From: ZC4RG35 sp964388105
Lineage (GTDB): Bacteria; Actinomycetota; Acidimicrobiia; Spongiisociales; ZC4RG35
Direction of reading: 5' to 3'
Assembly (NCBI GenBank): GCA_964388105.1
Contig: CAYLYQ010000006.1
Coordinates: 1 to 62,847, forward strand
DNA: 62,847 nucleotides
A program made the translations under genes and the position numbers. The notes beneath the pieces are model-generated. The model did no database searches. It was not told where the DNA came from and saw nothing but the letters and a program-made list of their open reading frames with translations. This document shows positions 51,284 through 59,376 of this stretch, in pieces (position 1 is the first letter of the stretch; each line of letters opens with the position of its first letter).

Positions 51284-51933
51284 GCTACGAGTCGGTCATG
51301 GCGCGGGCCCGCGCGGCGATGGAGCGTGCCGGGCGGGATCCCGACGACCTCACCGTCGTGGCCGTGTCGAAAGGCCAGCCGGTGGAGGGGGTCCTCGCCG
51401 CCTACGAAGCAGGTCACCGGGACTTCGGGGAGAACCGTGCGCAGGAGATGGTCGCCAAGGCGGCGCAGCTCCCCCCCGACATCCGCTGGCACTTCATCGG
51501 GTCGCTCCAGACCAACAAGGCGCGCTCGGTGCGCCCGATAACCACCCTGCTCCATTCGATGGACCGGGAGTCCCTCGCCCGCGCCTGGGTTAAGGGGGTC
51601 GGACTGCCCCCACCGGTCCTGGTTCAGGTCGACCTGGCCGGAGAACCGCAGAAGGGCGGTGTCGCCGAAGGGGAGTTGGCCGGGCTGGTGGGCCTGTGCT
51701 CGGATCTCGGCATCGAGGTCCGGGGCCTGATGACGATCCCGCCCATGGCCGACGACCCGGAGGCCTCGCGGCCCTGGTTCCGGCGCCTCACCGAGCTGGC
51801 CGCGTCACTCTCGGAGACCGTCCCCGGCGGCGTCGTGCTCTCGATGGGGATGACCGACGACTTCGAGGTCGCGATCTCCGAGGGTGCAACCATGATTCGC
51901 GTGGGACGGGCTATCTTTGGGCCGCGCCAATGA
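51280..51933 (+). CDS. yggS: PLP homeostasis protein (YggS/PLPBP family)
   Basis: A 217-residue alanine-racemase-like TIM-barrel protein that binds pyridoxal phosphate without known enzymatic activity. The cofactor lysine is in VVAVSKGQPVE, with GENRAQEM, HFIGSLQTNKA, GLMTIPP and LSMGMTDDFEVAISEGATMIRVG all typical. Start set by the GTGA overlap; a GTG at 51262 would add six residues. Confidence 0.94.
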   Translation: MSYESVMARARAAMERAGRDPDDLTVVAVSKGQPVEGVLAAYEAGHRDFGENRAQEMVAKAAQLPPDIRWHFIGSLQTNKARSVRPITTLLHSMDRESLARAWVKGVGLPPPVLVQVDLAGEPQKGGVAEGELAGLVGLCSDLGIEVRGLMTIPPMADDPEASRPWFRRLTELAASLSETVPGGVVLSMGMTDDFEVAISEGATMIRVGRAIFGPRQ

Positions 51934-51946
51934 CCGGAGCAGGCTG

Positions 51947-52447
51947 ATGTCTTCACTCTTTTCGAAAGCACTCGTGTACCTGGGCCTCGTCGATGAGGAC
52001 CAGGCCGAGGAAGGTCGCGTCGACCAGTACCAGGTGGCGCCCGAGCCCGCGCCGCCGCTGGAGCCTCAGGGCCGCAGGGTCGAGCCGCCGCCCACCGCAC
52101 GCACCGCCACCCGGCCGCAGTCGTGGTCCGAGCCCGAGACGGCCGGTGTCCGCCCGGTGGAGATCCAGTCCGACATCATGGTCGTGGAGGAGTTCGCCGA
52201 CGCCCGGATGCTCGCCGACCGGGTCCGCGACCGTGTCCCGGTGGTGCTGGACATGCGCCACATCGACTCCGACACGATCCGCCGCGTCGTCGACTTCTCC
52301 TCGGGGCTGATCTACGCGCTGGACGGTTCGATGAGGAAGGTTGGTGAGGGCCTGATCGTCGTCCTGCCATCACGGGTGACCCTGAGCCGTGACGAGAAGC
52401 GGCGCCTGTCGGCCCTGGGCGCCTACGAACTCGACGACCTCGACTGA
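51947..52447 (+). CDS. sepF: Cell division protein SepF
   Basis: SepF anchors FtsZ to the membrane in place of FtsA. The 166-residue protein has an N-terminal amphipathic segment (SSLFSKALVYLGLVD), a Pro- and Glu-rich linker to about residue 75, and the SepF core (PVVLDMRHIDSDTIRRVVDFSSGLIYALDGSM, then LPSRVTLS). GGAG lies 9 bases before the ATG. Confidence 0.94.
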   Translation: MSSLFSKALVYLGLVDEDQAEEGRVDQYQVAPEPAPPLEPQGRRVEPPPTARTATRPQSWSEPETAGVRPVEIQSDIMVVEEFADARMLADRVRDRVPVVLDMRHIDSDTIRRVVDFSSGLIYALDGSMRKVGEGLIVVLPSRVTLSRDEKRRLSALGAYELDDLD

Positions 52448-52456
52448 GTCCGCCTG

Positions 52457-52708
52457 TTGTCCGAAATCGCCGGTCTCGCCCTCGACATCTACTTCTACGC
52501 CATCTTTGCCTGGGTCATCCTGTCCTGGGTCCCCGTCTCGCCGGGGCACCCCCTCAACCGGTTCCAGTACGCCCTCGGACGGATCATCGAACCGCTGTTG
52601 CGGCCGATCCGGAAGGTGGTGCCTCCGCTGCGGCTCGGGGCCGGAGCCATCGACCTGTCCCCCCTCATCCTGCTCTTCGCAGTCCGCATCCTCCGCGGCT
52701 TCGTCTGA
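52457..52708 (+). CDS. YggT-family membrane protein
   Basis: An 83-residue protein with two membrane segments and the YggT pattern (ILSWVPVSPGHPLNRFQYALGRIIEPLLRPIRKVVPP, then IDLSPLILLFAV). Function unknown; it lies between sepF and divIVA in many Gram-positive bacteria. The TTG start, 9 bases after sepF, gives the family length. Confidence 0.9.
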   Translation: MSEIAGLALDIYFYAIFAWVILSWVPVSPGHPLNRFQYALGRIIEPLLRPIRKVVPPLRLGAGAIDLSPLILLFAVRILRGFV

Positions 52709-52747
52709 ACCTTTATCCTCCGGTGACCAGCGACAGAGGTTTGGGAG

Positions 52748-53545
52748 ATGCTGACCACAGAGGACATCGAGCAGAAGACTTTTTCCACGGCCCTCCGTGG
52801 CTATGACCTCAATGAGGTCGATGACTTCCTCGACGAGATCATGGCCACGATCCGTGACCTCAACGAGCAGTTGGAAGCGGCGAGGGCCGGACAACCCATA
52901 GCCCAGGCACCGGCGGCCGCGGCTCCGGCTCCCGGCACCGCCATCGACGAGAGCGCGGTGGGGCGTGCCCTGGTGGCGGCTCAAGAAGCAGCCGACCGCA
53001 TCCTCGCCGAAGCCAACGCCGAGGCAGAGCGCATCAAGGACGGAGCTCGGCAGGAGGCCGAATCCTGGGTCAGTGAGCGCGAGAAGGCCCGCGCCGATGC
53101 CGAGAGGGAGATGGCCGACTTGTCCGATCGGGTCGCCGCCGTCCGCCGCGAGCTCGCCGTCCTGGCCACCGGGGTCGCCGACAGCCTCGACAGCATGGAC
53201 GCGGCCATCGCCGGCACCGAGAACATGGCCCGTCATGCCAGCGTGGCGGGGCTGGACGAGGAAGATGTGTCCTGGGACACCGACGAGTCTCCGGCCGACG
53301 ACGACACCGATGAGAACGCCGAGGATGCCGGCGCACCCTCCGATGAGGCCGGTCACGAGGATGAGGATGACTCTCCTGACGACTCCGACGACGACTCCCC
53401 GGACGATTCTCCGGACGGCTCCGTCGACGACTCCCCGGACGATGTGGATGACTCGGCCGACGAAGACTCGGACGACGATTCGGAGGATGACGCCGACGAC
53501 TCGGACGACGACGGAGACGACGCCGGATCGGGTTTTCGCTACTGA
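52748..53545 (+). CDS. divIVA: Polar growth / septum placement protein DivIVA (Wag31-like) with acidic tail
   Basis: The 265-residue protein has the DivIVA N-terminal lipid-binding domain (TTEDIEQKTFSTALRGYDLNEVDDFLDEI), an Ala/Pro linker, and a coiled coil from about residue 85 to 160. The final 90 residues are almost only Asp, Ser, Glu and Pro in DDSPDD-like repeats, ending GSGFRY. This tail is not part of standard DivIVA. GGGAG precedes the ATG, and TATCCT at 52714-52719 is a possible separate -10. It converges on ileS, the stops being 1 base apart. Confidence 0.9.
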   Translation: MLTTEDIEQKTFSTALRGYDLNEVDDFLDEIMATIRDLNEQLEAARAGQPIAQAPAAAAPAPGTAIDESAVGRALVAAQEAADRILAEANAEAERIKDGARQEAESWVSEREKARADAEREMADLSDRVAAVRRELAVLATGVADSLDSMDAAIAGTENMARHASVAGLDEEDVSWDTDESPADDDTDENAEDAGAPSDEAGHEDEDDSPDDSDDDSPDDSPDGSVDDSPDDVDDSADEDSDDDSEDDADDSDDDGDDAGSGFRY

Positions 53546-53546
53546 C

Positions 53547-56500
53547 CTAAGGCTTCTGTCGCTCCACGACGGGGCTCGTCAGCGACTCGTCCACCTCGAT
53601 CGAGGTAGCCAGCACCTCTTCGGCGATCCAGTCCTGGTATTCGGGCACCAGGTCCGCATGGGCTGAAGGCAGCCGCACCCGGATCCGGTCGGTGAGCTCG
53701 AGCCCTTCCTGCTTCCGCAGGTCGTTGAGAGCCCGCACCAGGTCGTACACCCGTCCCTCCCGCACCAGGGCGTCGTCGAGGGCCAGATCGAGCGCCACGC
53801 TCAGGTTGCCGTCCTGGGCGACCCCCCATCCCTCGAGGATCACGGTCTCGGTGCGAACCACCTCGTTCGGCGCCAGCGTGACGCCGGCGGCCTTCACTGA
53901 ACCATCGTCCAGCACTTCGAAGCGCCCGCCCGCGAGCTCGGCGGCGACCTCTTTCACCTTGGGGCCGATCCTCGGGCCGAGGGTCGGGAAGTCAGGCTTG
54001 TAGGACACCTCGACCACAGCTTCGGCGCCGAACTCGACCTCCTTCACGCGCAGCTCGTCCTTGATGATCTCGGCGTGCCGCCGGGCCTCATCGCCACCCC
54101 GGATGCGAGCGGTCCGCAAGGGCTGGCGCAGCTTGACTCCGGCGTCGAACCGGGCCCGACGGCCCAACTCCACCATCTCCCGCGTCAAGGCCATGGAGGC
54201 CAGGAGGTCCGGGTCCTCGAACCCGAGCTGGGCGGGCCAGCCCGCCAGGTGGACCGAGTCCGGGGCGTCGTCGCACGGGGCGGAGACGAGGATGCCCCAG
54301 AGCTCCTCGGTGAGGAACGGCATGATCGGGCTGACGATTCGGATCGCGTTGACGAGAGACACCCAGAGCGTGCGGAAGGCGGCTTCGTCGAGGCCGTAGA
54401 AGCGTCTCCGGTTGCGGCGGATGTACCAGTTGGAGAGGTCGTCGACGTACGACTCGAAGATCTGGGCAACCTCGTCGGCTCGCCAGCGTTCGAACGCCGC
54501 ACGGGCATCGGCGACCGCTCCGTCGGCCCGGGCCAGCAGCCACTTGTCGATCTCCTGGAGATCCACGTCGGGCCCTCCCTCGAGATCCGAGTAGGTGGGG
54601 CGGAAGCCCTCGATGTTGGCGTAGTCGACGAAGAACTTGACCGAGTTCCAGAGGGTGAGCAGCCGCCTCCTCACCTCGTAGGCGCCCTCGTACCCGAAGA
54701 GGAGGTTCCGGTCCGGGGGATGGGCGCAGTACATCCAGCGCATGACGTCGGCACCCATCCGCTCGAACGCCTCCTCGGCGCTGATCAGGTTGCCCCACGA
54801 GCCGTGCATCTCGCGCCCGTCCTCGGCGAGCATCTTCTCGTAGCCCAGGACCGCCCGGAAGGGCGATCGGCCGACCATCGCCACCGACATGAAGAGCTGC
54901 GAGTAGAACCACAGGCGGACCTGCTCGCGCATCTCCGTCACCCAGTCGGCCGGGAACCACTCCTCCCAGTAGGAATGGTCGGGCAGGTCGGCGGTGGTCA
55001 GGCCGGCCGCGGCGCCCGTGCCATAACCGCCCTCTATCGCCGTCGGGTTCTGCCACCCCAGGGTGGAGAGAGGGACGATGCCGGCGTCGAGCCAGACGTC
55101 TCCGACTTCGGCGATGCGGGTGACGCTGGCGCCGCAGGCGGAACACCGGATGACGACGCGGTCGACCCACGGTCGGTGCAGCTCCTCCAACTGGTCGATG
55201 CCCGACACCGCGAGCTCGGCCAGCTCCTCCTTCGAGCCCACCACGGTGAGGTGGCCGCACTCGCACGGGTAGAAAGGCAGGGGCAGCCCGTAATAGCGCC
55301 GGCGGGAGATGTTCCAGTCGCCCATGTTGACGAGCCAGTCGTCCATGAGCTTGCCCATGTAGGTGGGTGTCCACACCACACCCGAGTTGGCCTCACGCAG
55401 GTCCTCGCGGATCTTGTCGACCGCGATGTACCAGTCGTCGGCGATGCGGAAGATCAGAGGCGTGTCACAGCGCCAGCAGTGGGGATACGAGTGGAGGTAC
55501 TCGGTGGCTTCGACCAGCACACCTTTGGAGGCGAGGTCGTCGATGATCGGCTGGCGGGCCGCGCCGGTCTCCAGGCCTCCGAGCCATCCGAACTCGGGGT
55601 AGAAGCGCCCCGACTCGTCGACCGGCATGATCACCGCGAGGCCTTCGCGCTTCCCGAGCTCGAAGTCCTCGTGGCCGCAGCCGGGAGCGATGTGGACGAT
55701 GCCGGTGCCCTGGTCCATGGTCACCTCGTCCCAGAGCACGACACGATGATCGACCGCCGCGCCGGCATCGAGGTCGTCGAAAGGCCCCTGGTACTTCCAG
55801 CCTTCGAGCCCGCGCCCCGGCATGCGGTCTTCGAGCTCTTCGTCGGGATAACGATCGACCGCGACCCACTCGCCGTTGGCCCGCCGTCCGTACTCGTGGT
55901 CGGGATGAACGGCCGCAGCCACGTTGGCAGGGAGCGTCCACGGGGTGGTGGTCCACACGACCAGCGACTCGCCCGGGCGTTCGGTGAGAGGGAGGCGGAC
56001 GAACAGAGACGGGTCCGACTTCTCCTGATAGACGCCGGACATCGTGATCTCGTGCTGTGAGATCGACGTCCCGCAGCGGGGGCACCACTCCGTGGAGCGA
56101 TGACCCCGGTACAGCATGTCCCGCCCGTGCAGGGTCTTCAGGAACCGCCAGATGTACTCGATGTTGGCGTCGGCGAAGGTCAGGTAGTCGGCGCCCCAGT
56201 CCATCCAGTAGCCCAGGCGCTTGGAGCCGCGGGTCAGCTCTCCGACCGACCAGGCCACCTTCTCGCGGCACTTGCGGGCGAACGCCTCGAGCCCGTACGC
56301 CTCGATGTCGCGCTTCGAGTTGAGGCCGAGCTCCTGTTCCACCCCGACTTCGATCCAGAGACCCTGGCAGTCGAAACCGTTCTGGTAGCGCTGGTGGTGC
56401 CCGGTGGCGGCCTTGAAGCGCTGGAACACGTCCTTGAGGGTTCGCCCCCACGCCGTGTGCACCCCGAGTGTCTTGTTGGCGGTCACCGGCCCGTCGACGA

Positions 56501-56645
56501 AGCGGAACTTGGGACCGTCCGCGTTCTGGGCGCGTAGCCGCTCGAAGATCTCGTTCTCGTCCCACCAGTCGAGGATCCGGCGCTCCAACGCATCGTGGTC
56601 CGGCACCGGGGGAAGTGGTTTGAAGGAGAAGCTCGTTTCAGTCAT
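53547..56645 (-). CDS. ileS: Isoleucyl-tRNA synthetase (divergent signature motifs)
   Basis: A 1032-residue class I synthetase with catalytic, editing (VVWTTTPWTLPANVAAAV), and anticodon-binding domains, and a zinc-type CPRCGTS. The HIGH motif is replaced by HTAW (from His63 in LGVHTAWGRT) and the KMSKS loop by MHGSWGN (from Met613), lacking the second lysine. The rest, including YQNGFDCQGLWIEVGVE, fits an IleS subgroup that I recall from other high-GC lineages. The ATG at 56645 is chosen over the frame to 56798; TACCCT ends 10 bases upstream. divIVA-ileS adjacency is common in actinobacteria. Confidence 0.9.
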   Translation of the reverse strand: MTETSFSFKPLPPVPDHDALERRILDWWDENEIFERLRAQNADGPKFRFVDGPVTANKTLGVHTAWGRTLKDVFQRFKAATGHHQRYQNGFDCQGLWIEVGVEQELGLNSKRDIEAYGLEAFARKCREKVAWSVGELTRGSKRLGYWMDWGADYLTFADANIEYIWRFLKTLHGRDMLYRGHRSTEWCPRCGTSISQHEITMSGVYQEKSDPSLFVRLPLTERPGESLVVWTTTPWTLPANVAAAVHPDHEYGRRANGEWVAVDRYPDEELEDRMPGRGLEGWKYQGPFDDLDAGAAVDHRVVLWDEVTMDQGTGIVHIAPGCGHEDFELGKREGLAVIMPVDESGRFYPEFGWLGGLETGAARQPIIDDLASKGVLVEATEYLHSYPHCWRCDTPLIFRIADDWYIAVDKIREDLREANSGVVWTPTYMGKLMDDWLVNMGDWNISRRRYYGLPLPFYPCECGHLTVVGSKEELAELAVSGIDQLEELHRPWVDRVVIRCSACGASVTRIAEVGDVWLDAGIVPLSTLGWQNPTAIEGGYGTGAAAGLTTADLPDHSYWEEWFPADWVTEMREQVRLWFYSQLFMSVAMVGRSPFRAVLGYEKMLAEDGREMHGSWGNLISAEEAFERMGADVMRWMYCAHPPDRNLLFGYEGAYEVRRRLLTLWNSVKFFVDYANIEGFRPTYSDLEGGPDVDLQEIDKWLLARADGAVADARAAFERWRADEVAQIFESYVDDLSNWYIRRNRRRFYGLDEAAFRTLWVSLVNAIRIVSPIMPFLTEELWGILVSAPCDDAPDSVHLAGWPAQLGFEDPDLLASMALTREMVELGRRARFDAGVKLRQPLRTARIRGGDEARRHAEIIKDELRVKEVEFGAEAVVEVSYKPDFPTLGPRIGPKVKEVAAELAGGRFEVLDDGSVKAAGVTLAPNEVVRTETVILEGWGVAQDGNLSVALDLALDDALVREGRVYDLVRALNDLRKQEGLELTDRIRVRLPSAHADLVPEYQDWIAEEVLATSIEVDESLTSPVVERQKP

Positions 56646-56757
56646 CGAGGTGCGGAGGGTAAGACGTCTGCTGAGCCGGACATAACCTCTGCTTGGGGAA
56701 TGTTCCTTTCCGCGCCGAGCGTTGGTAGGGTTCCGGCCCTTTACACAGGGAATGACA

Positions 56758-57132
56758 ATGCCACGTGAACTCGCCAAGAGCACCGTCGACCGCTTCAAGA
56801 AGCGCTTGGAAGCCGAGCGCGAAAGCCTCGAGACCCAGATCGCCGACTACGAGCGCGAGATAGAAGAAGCGCGGATGACGGAGGCCTCCTCCGACCGCAG
56901 CCCCGATCCCGGCAACGCCGAAGCCAGCTCGGTGAAGCTCGAGTACGCCAAGGAGCTGTCCATCGAGCAGAACACCGTCGACCTCCTCGGCAAGGTGCGC
57001 CATGCACTGGCGCGGATCGAGTCGGGTGGTTACGGAGTCTGCGAGAGTTGCGGGAAGGCGATACCGGTGGAGCGCCTGGAGGCGCTCCCTTACGCCACGC
57101 TCTGCGTGGACTGCGCTGCCAAGGCGCGGTGA
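56758..57132 (+). CDS. TraR/DksA-family zinc-finger protein
   Basis: The 124-residue protein has an N-terminal coiled coil (VDRFKKRLEAERESLETQIADYEREIEEA) and a C-terminal zinc finger CESCGKAIP ... CVDC, the DksA/TraR layout in which the coiled coil enters the RNA polymerase secondary channel. It may modulate transcription with or without ppGpp. Of two ATGs, the one at 56758 has AGGGA at suitable distance. GTGA overlap with lspA. Confidence 0.9.
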   Translation: MPRELAKSTVDRFKKRLEAERESLETQIADYEREIEEARMTEASSDRSPDPGNAEASSVKLEYAKELSIEQNTVDLLGKVRHALARIESGGYGVCESCGKAIPVERLEALPYATLCVDCAAKAR

Positions 57133-57593
57133 ACCGGCTCTACTACCTGCCGGTCGGCATCGCGCTGGCCGTGGTCGCCGCCGACCAGGCAACCAAGCGC
57201 ATGGCCCAGGCGCTGTTCGCCGACGGCGACGTCTCGGTGATCGGGGACTTCTTCGGCTTCACCTTCGTCGAGAACCCGGGAGCGGCATTCTCCTTGTTCG
57301 GGAATGCCGGACCTCTGTTCGGCGTGGCCGCCATCCTGGTCACCGTTGGTGTCCTCTGGGTGCTGCGCCACCCGCGACCCACACTGGAGAGGGTGGGCCT
57401 GGGGTTAGTGCTGGGTGGCGCCCTCGGCAACCTGATCGACCGCATCGTTCGTGGTGACGGGTTCCTGGACGGCAAGGTCATCGATTGGGTGAACCTCTGG
57501 TGGATCCCCACCTTCAACCTGGCCGACGCCACGCTCACCGCCGCGGTCGTCCTGCTAGTCATCGAGACGTGGCTGAACCGAGAGACCTCGTAG
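57129..57593 (+). CDS. lspA: Lipoprotein signal peptidase LspA
   Basis: LspA cleaves signal peptides of lipoproteins such as the OpuC binding protein. The 154-residue protein has four membrane helices and the catalytic aspartates in GNLIDRIVRG and FNLADA, with VENPGAAFSLF. The C-terminus overlaps the rluD start by 25 bases. Confidence 0.95.
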   Translation: MNRLYYLPVGIALAVVAADQATKRMAQALFADGDVSVIGDFFGFTFVENPGAAFSLFGNAGPLFGVAAILVTVGVLWVLRHPRPTLERVGLGLVLGGALGNLIDRIVRGDGFLDGKVIDWVNLWWIPTFNLADATLTAAVVLLVIETWLNRETS

Positions 57594-58495
57594 TCCCCGA
57601 GGAGCTCGCCGGCGAGCGGGTCGACAAGGCGGTCGCCGTCCTCTTCGGGCTCAGCCGTGCCGCGGCCCGAAGCGTCCTCGACCAAGGAGTCCTGCTCGAC
57701 GGTGTCCCGGCGTCGCCTTCCGATCGGGTCTCAGGGGGAGCAGTGTTGAGAGCCGCCCCGCCCGATGCCCCCGCCGAGATGGCCCCGGAGGAAGTGTCCT
57801 TCGAAGTCCTCTACGAGGACGAGCACCTCCTCGTGGTCGACAAGCCGGCCGGGCTCGTGGTCCATCCCGGCAGCGGAAACACAGGAGGGACGCTCGCTGC
57901 CGGCCTCCTCCACCGGTACCCGGAGATCGCTGGGGTGGGGGAGCCGGGCCGATGGGGGATCGTTCACCGGCTCGACCGCGACACGTCCGGCGTGCTCGTC
58001 GTGGCGCGCACGGCTGAAGCCCACGCCGCGCTCTCGGGGATGATGCGAAGGCGGGAGGTGACCCGGGTCTATCTCGCACTGGTCCACGGGCACATGCCCG
58101 CTCCGACGGGGATCATCGACGCTCCGATCGGCCGCGACCCGTCGACCCCGCTGCGACGGGCCGTGCACCCGGAGGGCAAGCCGGCCCGGACCCACTATCA
58201 GGTCGTCGAGTCGTTCCGGGACTGCTCGCTGCTCGAAGTCAGGCTGGAGACCGGCCGCACCCATCAGATCCGGGTCCACATGGCCGCCATCGACCACCCC
58301 GTGGTCGCCGACTCGCTCTACGCGGGAAGGCGGCACCGCTTTGGCGCTCCCCGGATGTTCCTCCACGCCTCCCGCATCTCGTTCTCCCATCCGATCAGCG
58401 GAGAGCAGCTCACCGCAGAGAGCCCCCTGCCCGGGGACCTGGTATCGGTCCTCGAGAGGCTGAGTCCTGATGACGCGGGGAATCCGATACCGTGA
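57569..58495 (+). CDS. rluD: 23S rRNA pseudouridine synthase (RluD family)
   Basis: The 308-residue protein has an N-terminal S4 RNA-binding domain (ERVDKAVAVLFGLSRAAARSVLDQG) and a pseudouridine synthase domain with HRLDRDTSGVL (catalytic Asp136) and GRTHQIRVHM. RluD-type enzymes modify helix 69 of 23S rRNA; exact target here is inferred from family. GTG start inside lspA. Adjacent lspA-rluD is common in bacteria. Confidence 0.92.
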   Translation: MAEPRDLVVPEELAGERVDKAVAVLFGLSRAAARSVLDQGVLLDGVPASPSDRVSGGAVLRAAPPDAPAEMAPEEVSFEVLYEDEHLLVVDKPAGLVVHPGSGNTGGTLAAGLLHRYPEIAGVGEPGRWGIVHRLDRDTSGVLVVARTAEAHAALSGMMRRREVTRVYLALVHGHMPAPTGIIDAPIGRDPSTPLRRAVHPEGKPARTHYQVVESFRDCSLLEVRLETGRTHQIRVHMAAIDHPVVADSLYAGRRHRFGAPRMFLHASRISFSHPISGEQLTAESPLPGDLVSVLERLSPDDAGNPIP

Positions 58496-58499
58496 GCGA

Positions 58500-59333
58500 G
58501 TGACGCAAGAGCCCAGCAGCGACACGGCCGCGCCCGTCTGTTACCGGCACCCAGACCGCCATACCCTTCTCACCTGCAGCCGTTGCGAGCGTCCGATCTG
58601 TGCGTCCTGCTCCACCGACGCCGCCGTCGGACAGAGGTGCCCGGAGTGCTTGAGCCAGGAGGGTGTCCAACGGGTCGTGCCCAACCCGATCCGGCAGAGC
58701 CGCAGCCGGTCGGCGCCCGCGACCATGGTCTTCCTCGGCCTGGCCGTGGTCACCTTCTTCGCCACCGGGATGGGCTCGCTCGAGAACGACATCACCTTCC
58801 ACCTCGCCCAGTGGAACCGGGCCGTGGCGGCGGGGGAGTGGTGGCGGATCTTCACCCCGGTCCTCCTCCACGCCTCGCTCACCCACCTCCTCTTCAACAT
58901 GTGGGCGCTCTGGGTCCTGGGGCCGCAGATCGAGCGCGGGGTGGGGACCATGCCCTTCGCCGCCCTCTACGTCGCCGCGGCGGGGCTCGGCGGTGCGTTC
59001 ACCTACTTCACCGGTGATTTGGATGTGGTCGCGGTCGGCGCCTCGGGCGCGATCTTCGGGCTGTTCGGGGTATGGGCGAGCTGGGCCTTGCATCGCAGGA
59101 ACACCGCGTACGGTCAGGCCCTCCTGCGCCAGATCGGCTTTCTCCTCCTGATCAATGCCGCCATTCCCCTGATTGTGCCGGGCGTGGCATGGCAGGCCCA
59201 CCTCGGCGGGCTGGTCGCCGGGTTCGTGATCGGGGAGATCTGGGCGCGTACCCGGGGTCGGAACGCCGTGGCTCAGCGGACCATCGCGGCCCTCGCGGTA
59301 GCCCTTCTCGCGGCCGCCTCCGTGCTCCTCTGA
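58500..59333 (+). CDS. Rhomboid intramembrane serine protease with N-terminal zinc finger
   Basis: The 277-residue protein begins with a B-box-like finger (CYRHPDRHTLLTCSRCERPICASC ... CPEC) followed by six membrane helices. Rhomboid marks are HLLFNMWALW, catalytic Ser182 in GASGAIFG and His234 in WQAHLGGLVAGF. It would cleave membrane proteins within the bilayer; substrates unknown. The GTG at 58500 lies 4 bases after the rluD stop; an ATG at 58470 inside rluD is possible. Confidence 0.9.
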   Translation: MTQEPSSDTAAPVCYRHPDRHTLLTCSRCERPICASCSTDAAVGQRCPECLSQEGVQRVVPNPIRQSRSRSAPATMVFLGLAVVTFFATGMGSLENDITFHLAQWNRAVAAGEWWRIFTPVLLHASLTHLLFNMWALWVLGPQIERGVGTMPFAALYVAAAGLGGAFTYFTGDLDVVAVGASGAIFGLFGVWASWALHRRNTAYGQALLRQIGFLLLINAAIPLIVPGVAWQAHLGGLVAGFVIGEIWARTRGRNAVAQRTIAALAVALLAAASVLL

Positions 59334-59376
59334 GGGCTGGTAGATTCTCCGAACTACACCCCTGTAAGTCGTTCCA

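Noticed and set aside
53273..53536. Repetitive Asp/Ser codons at the divIVA end considered as a CRISPR or tandem DNA repeat
   Set aside because: Units are short, irregular and in frame with divIVA; this is low-complexity coding sequence.
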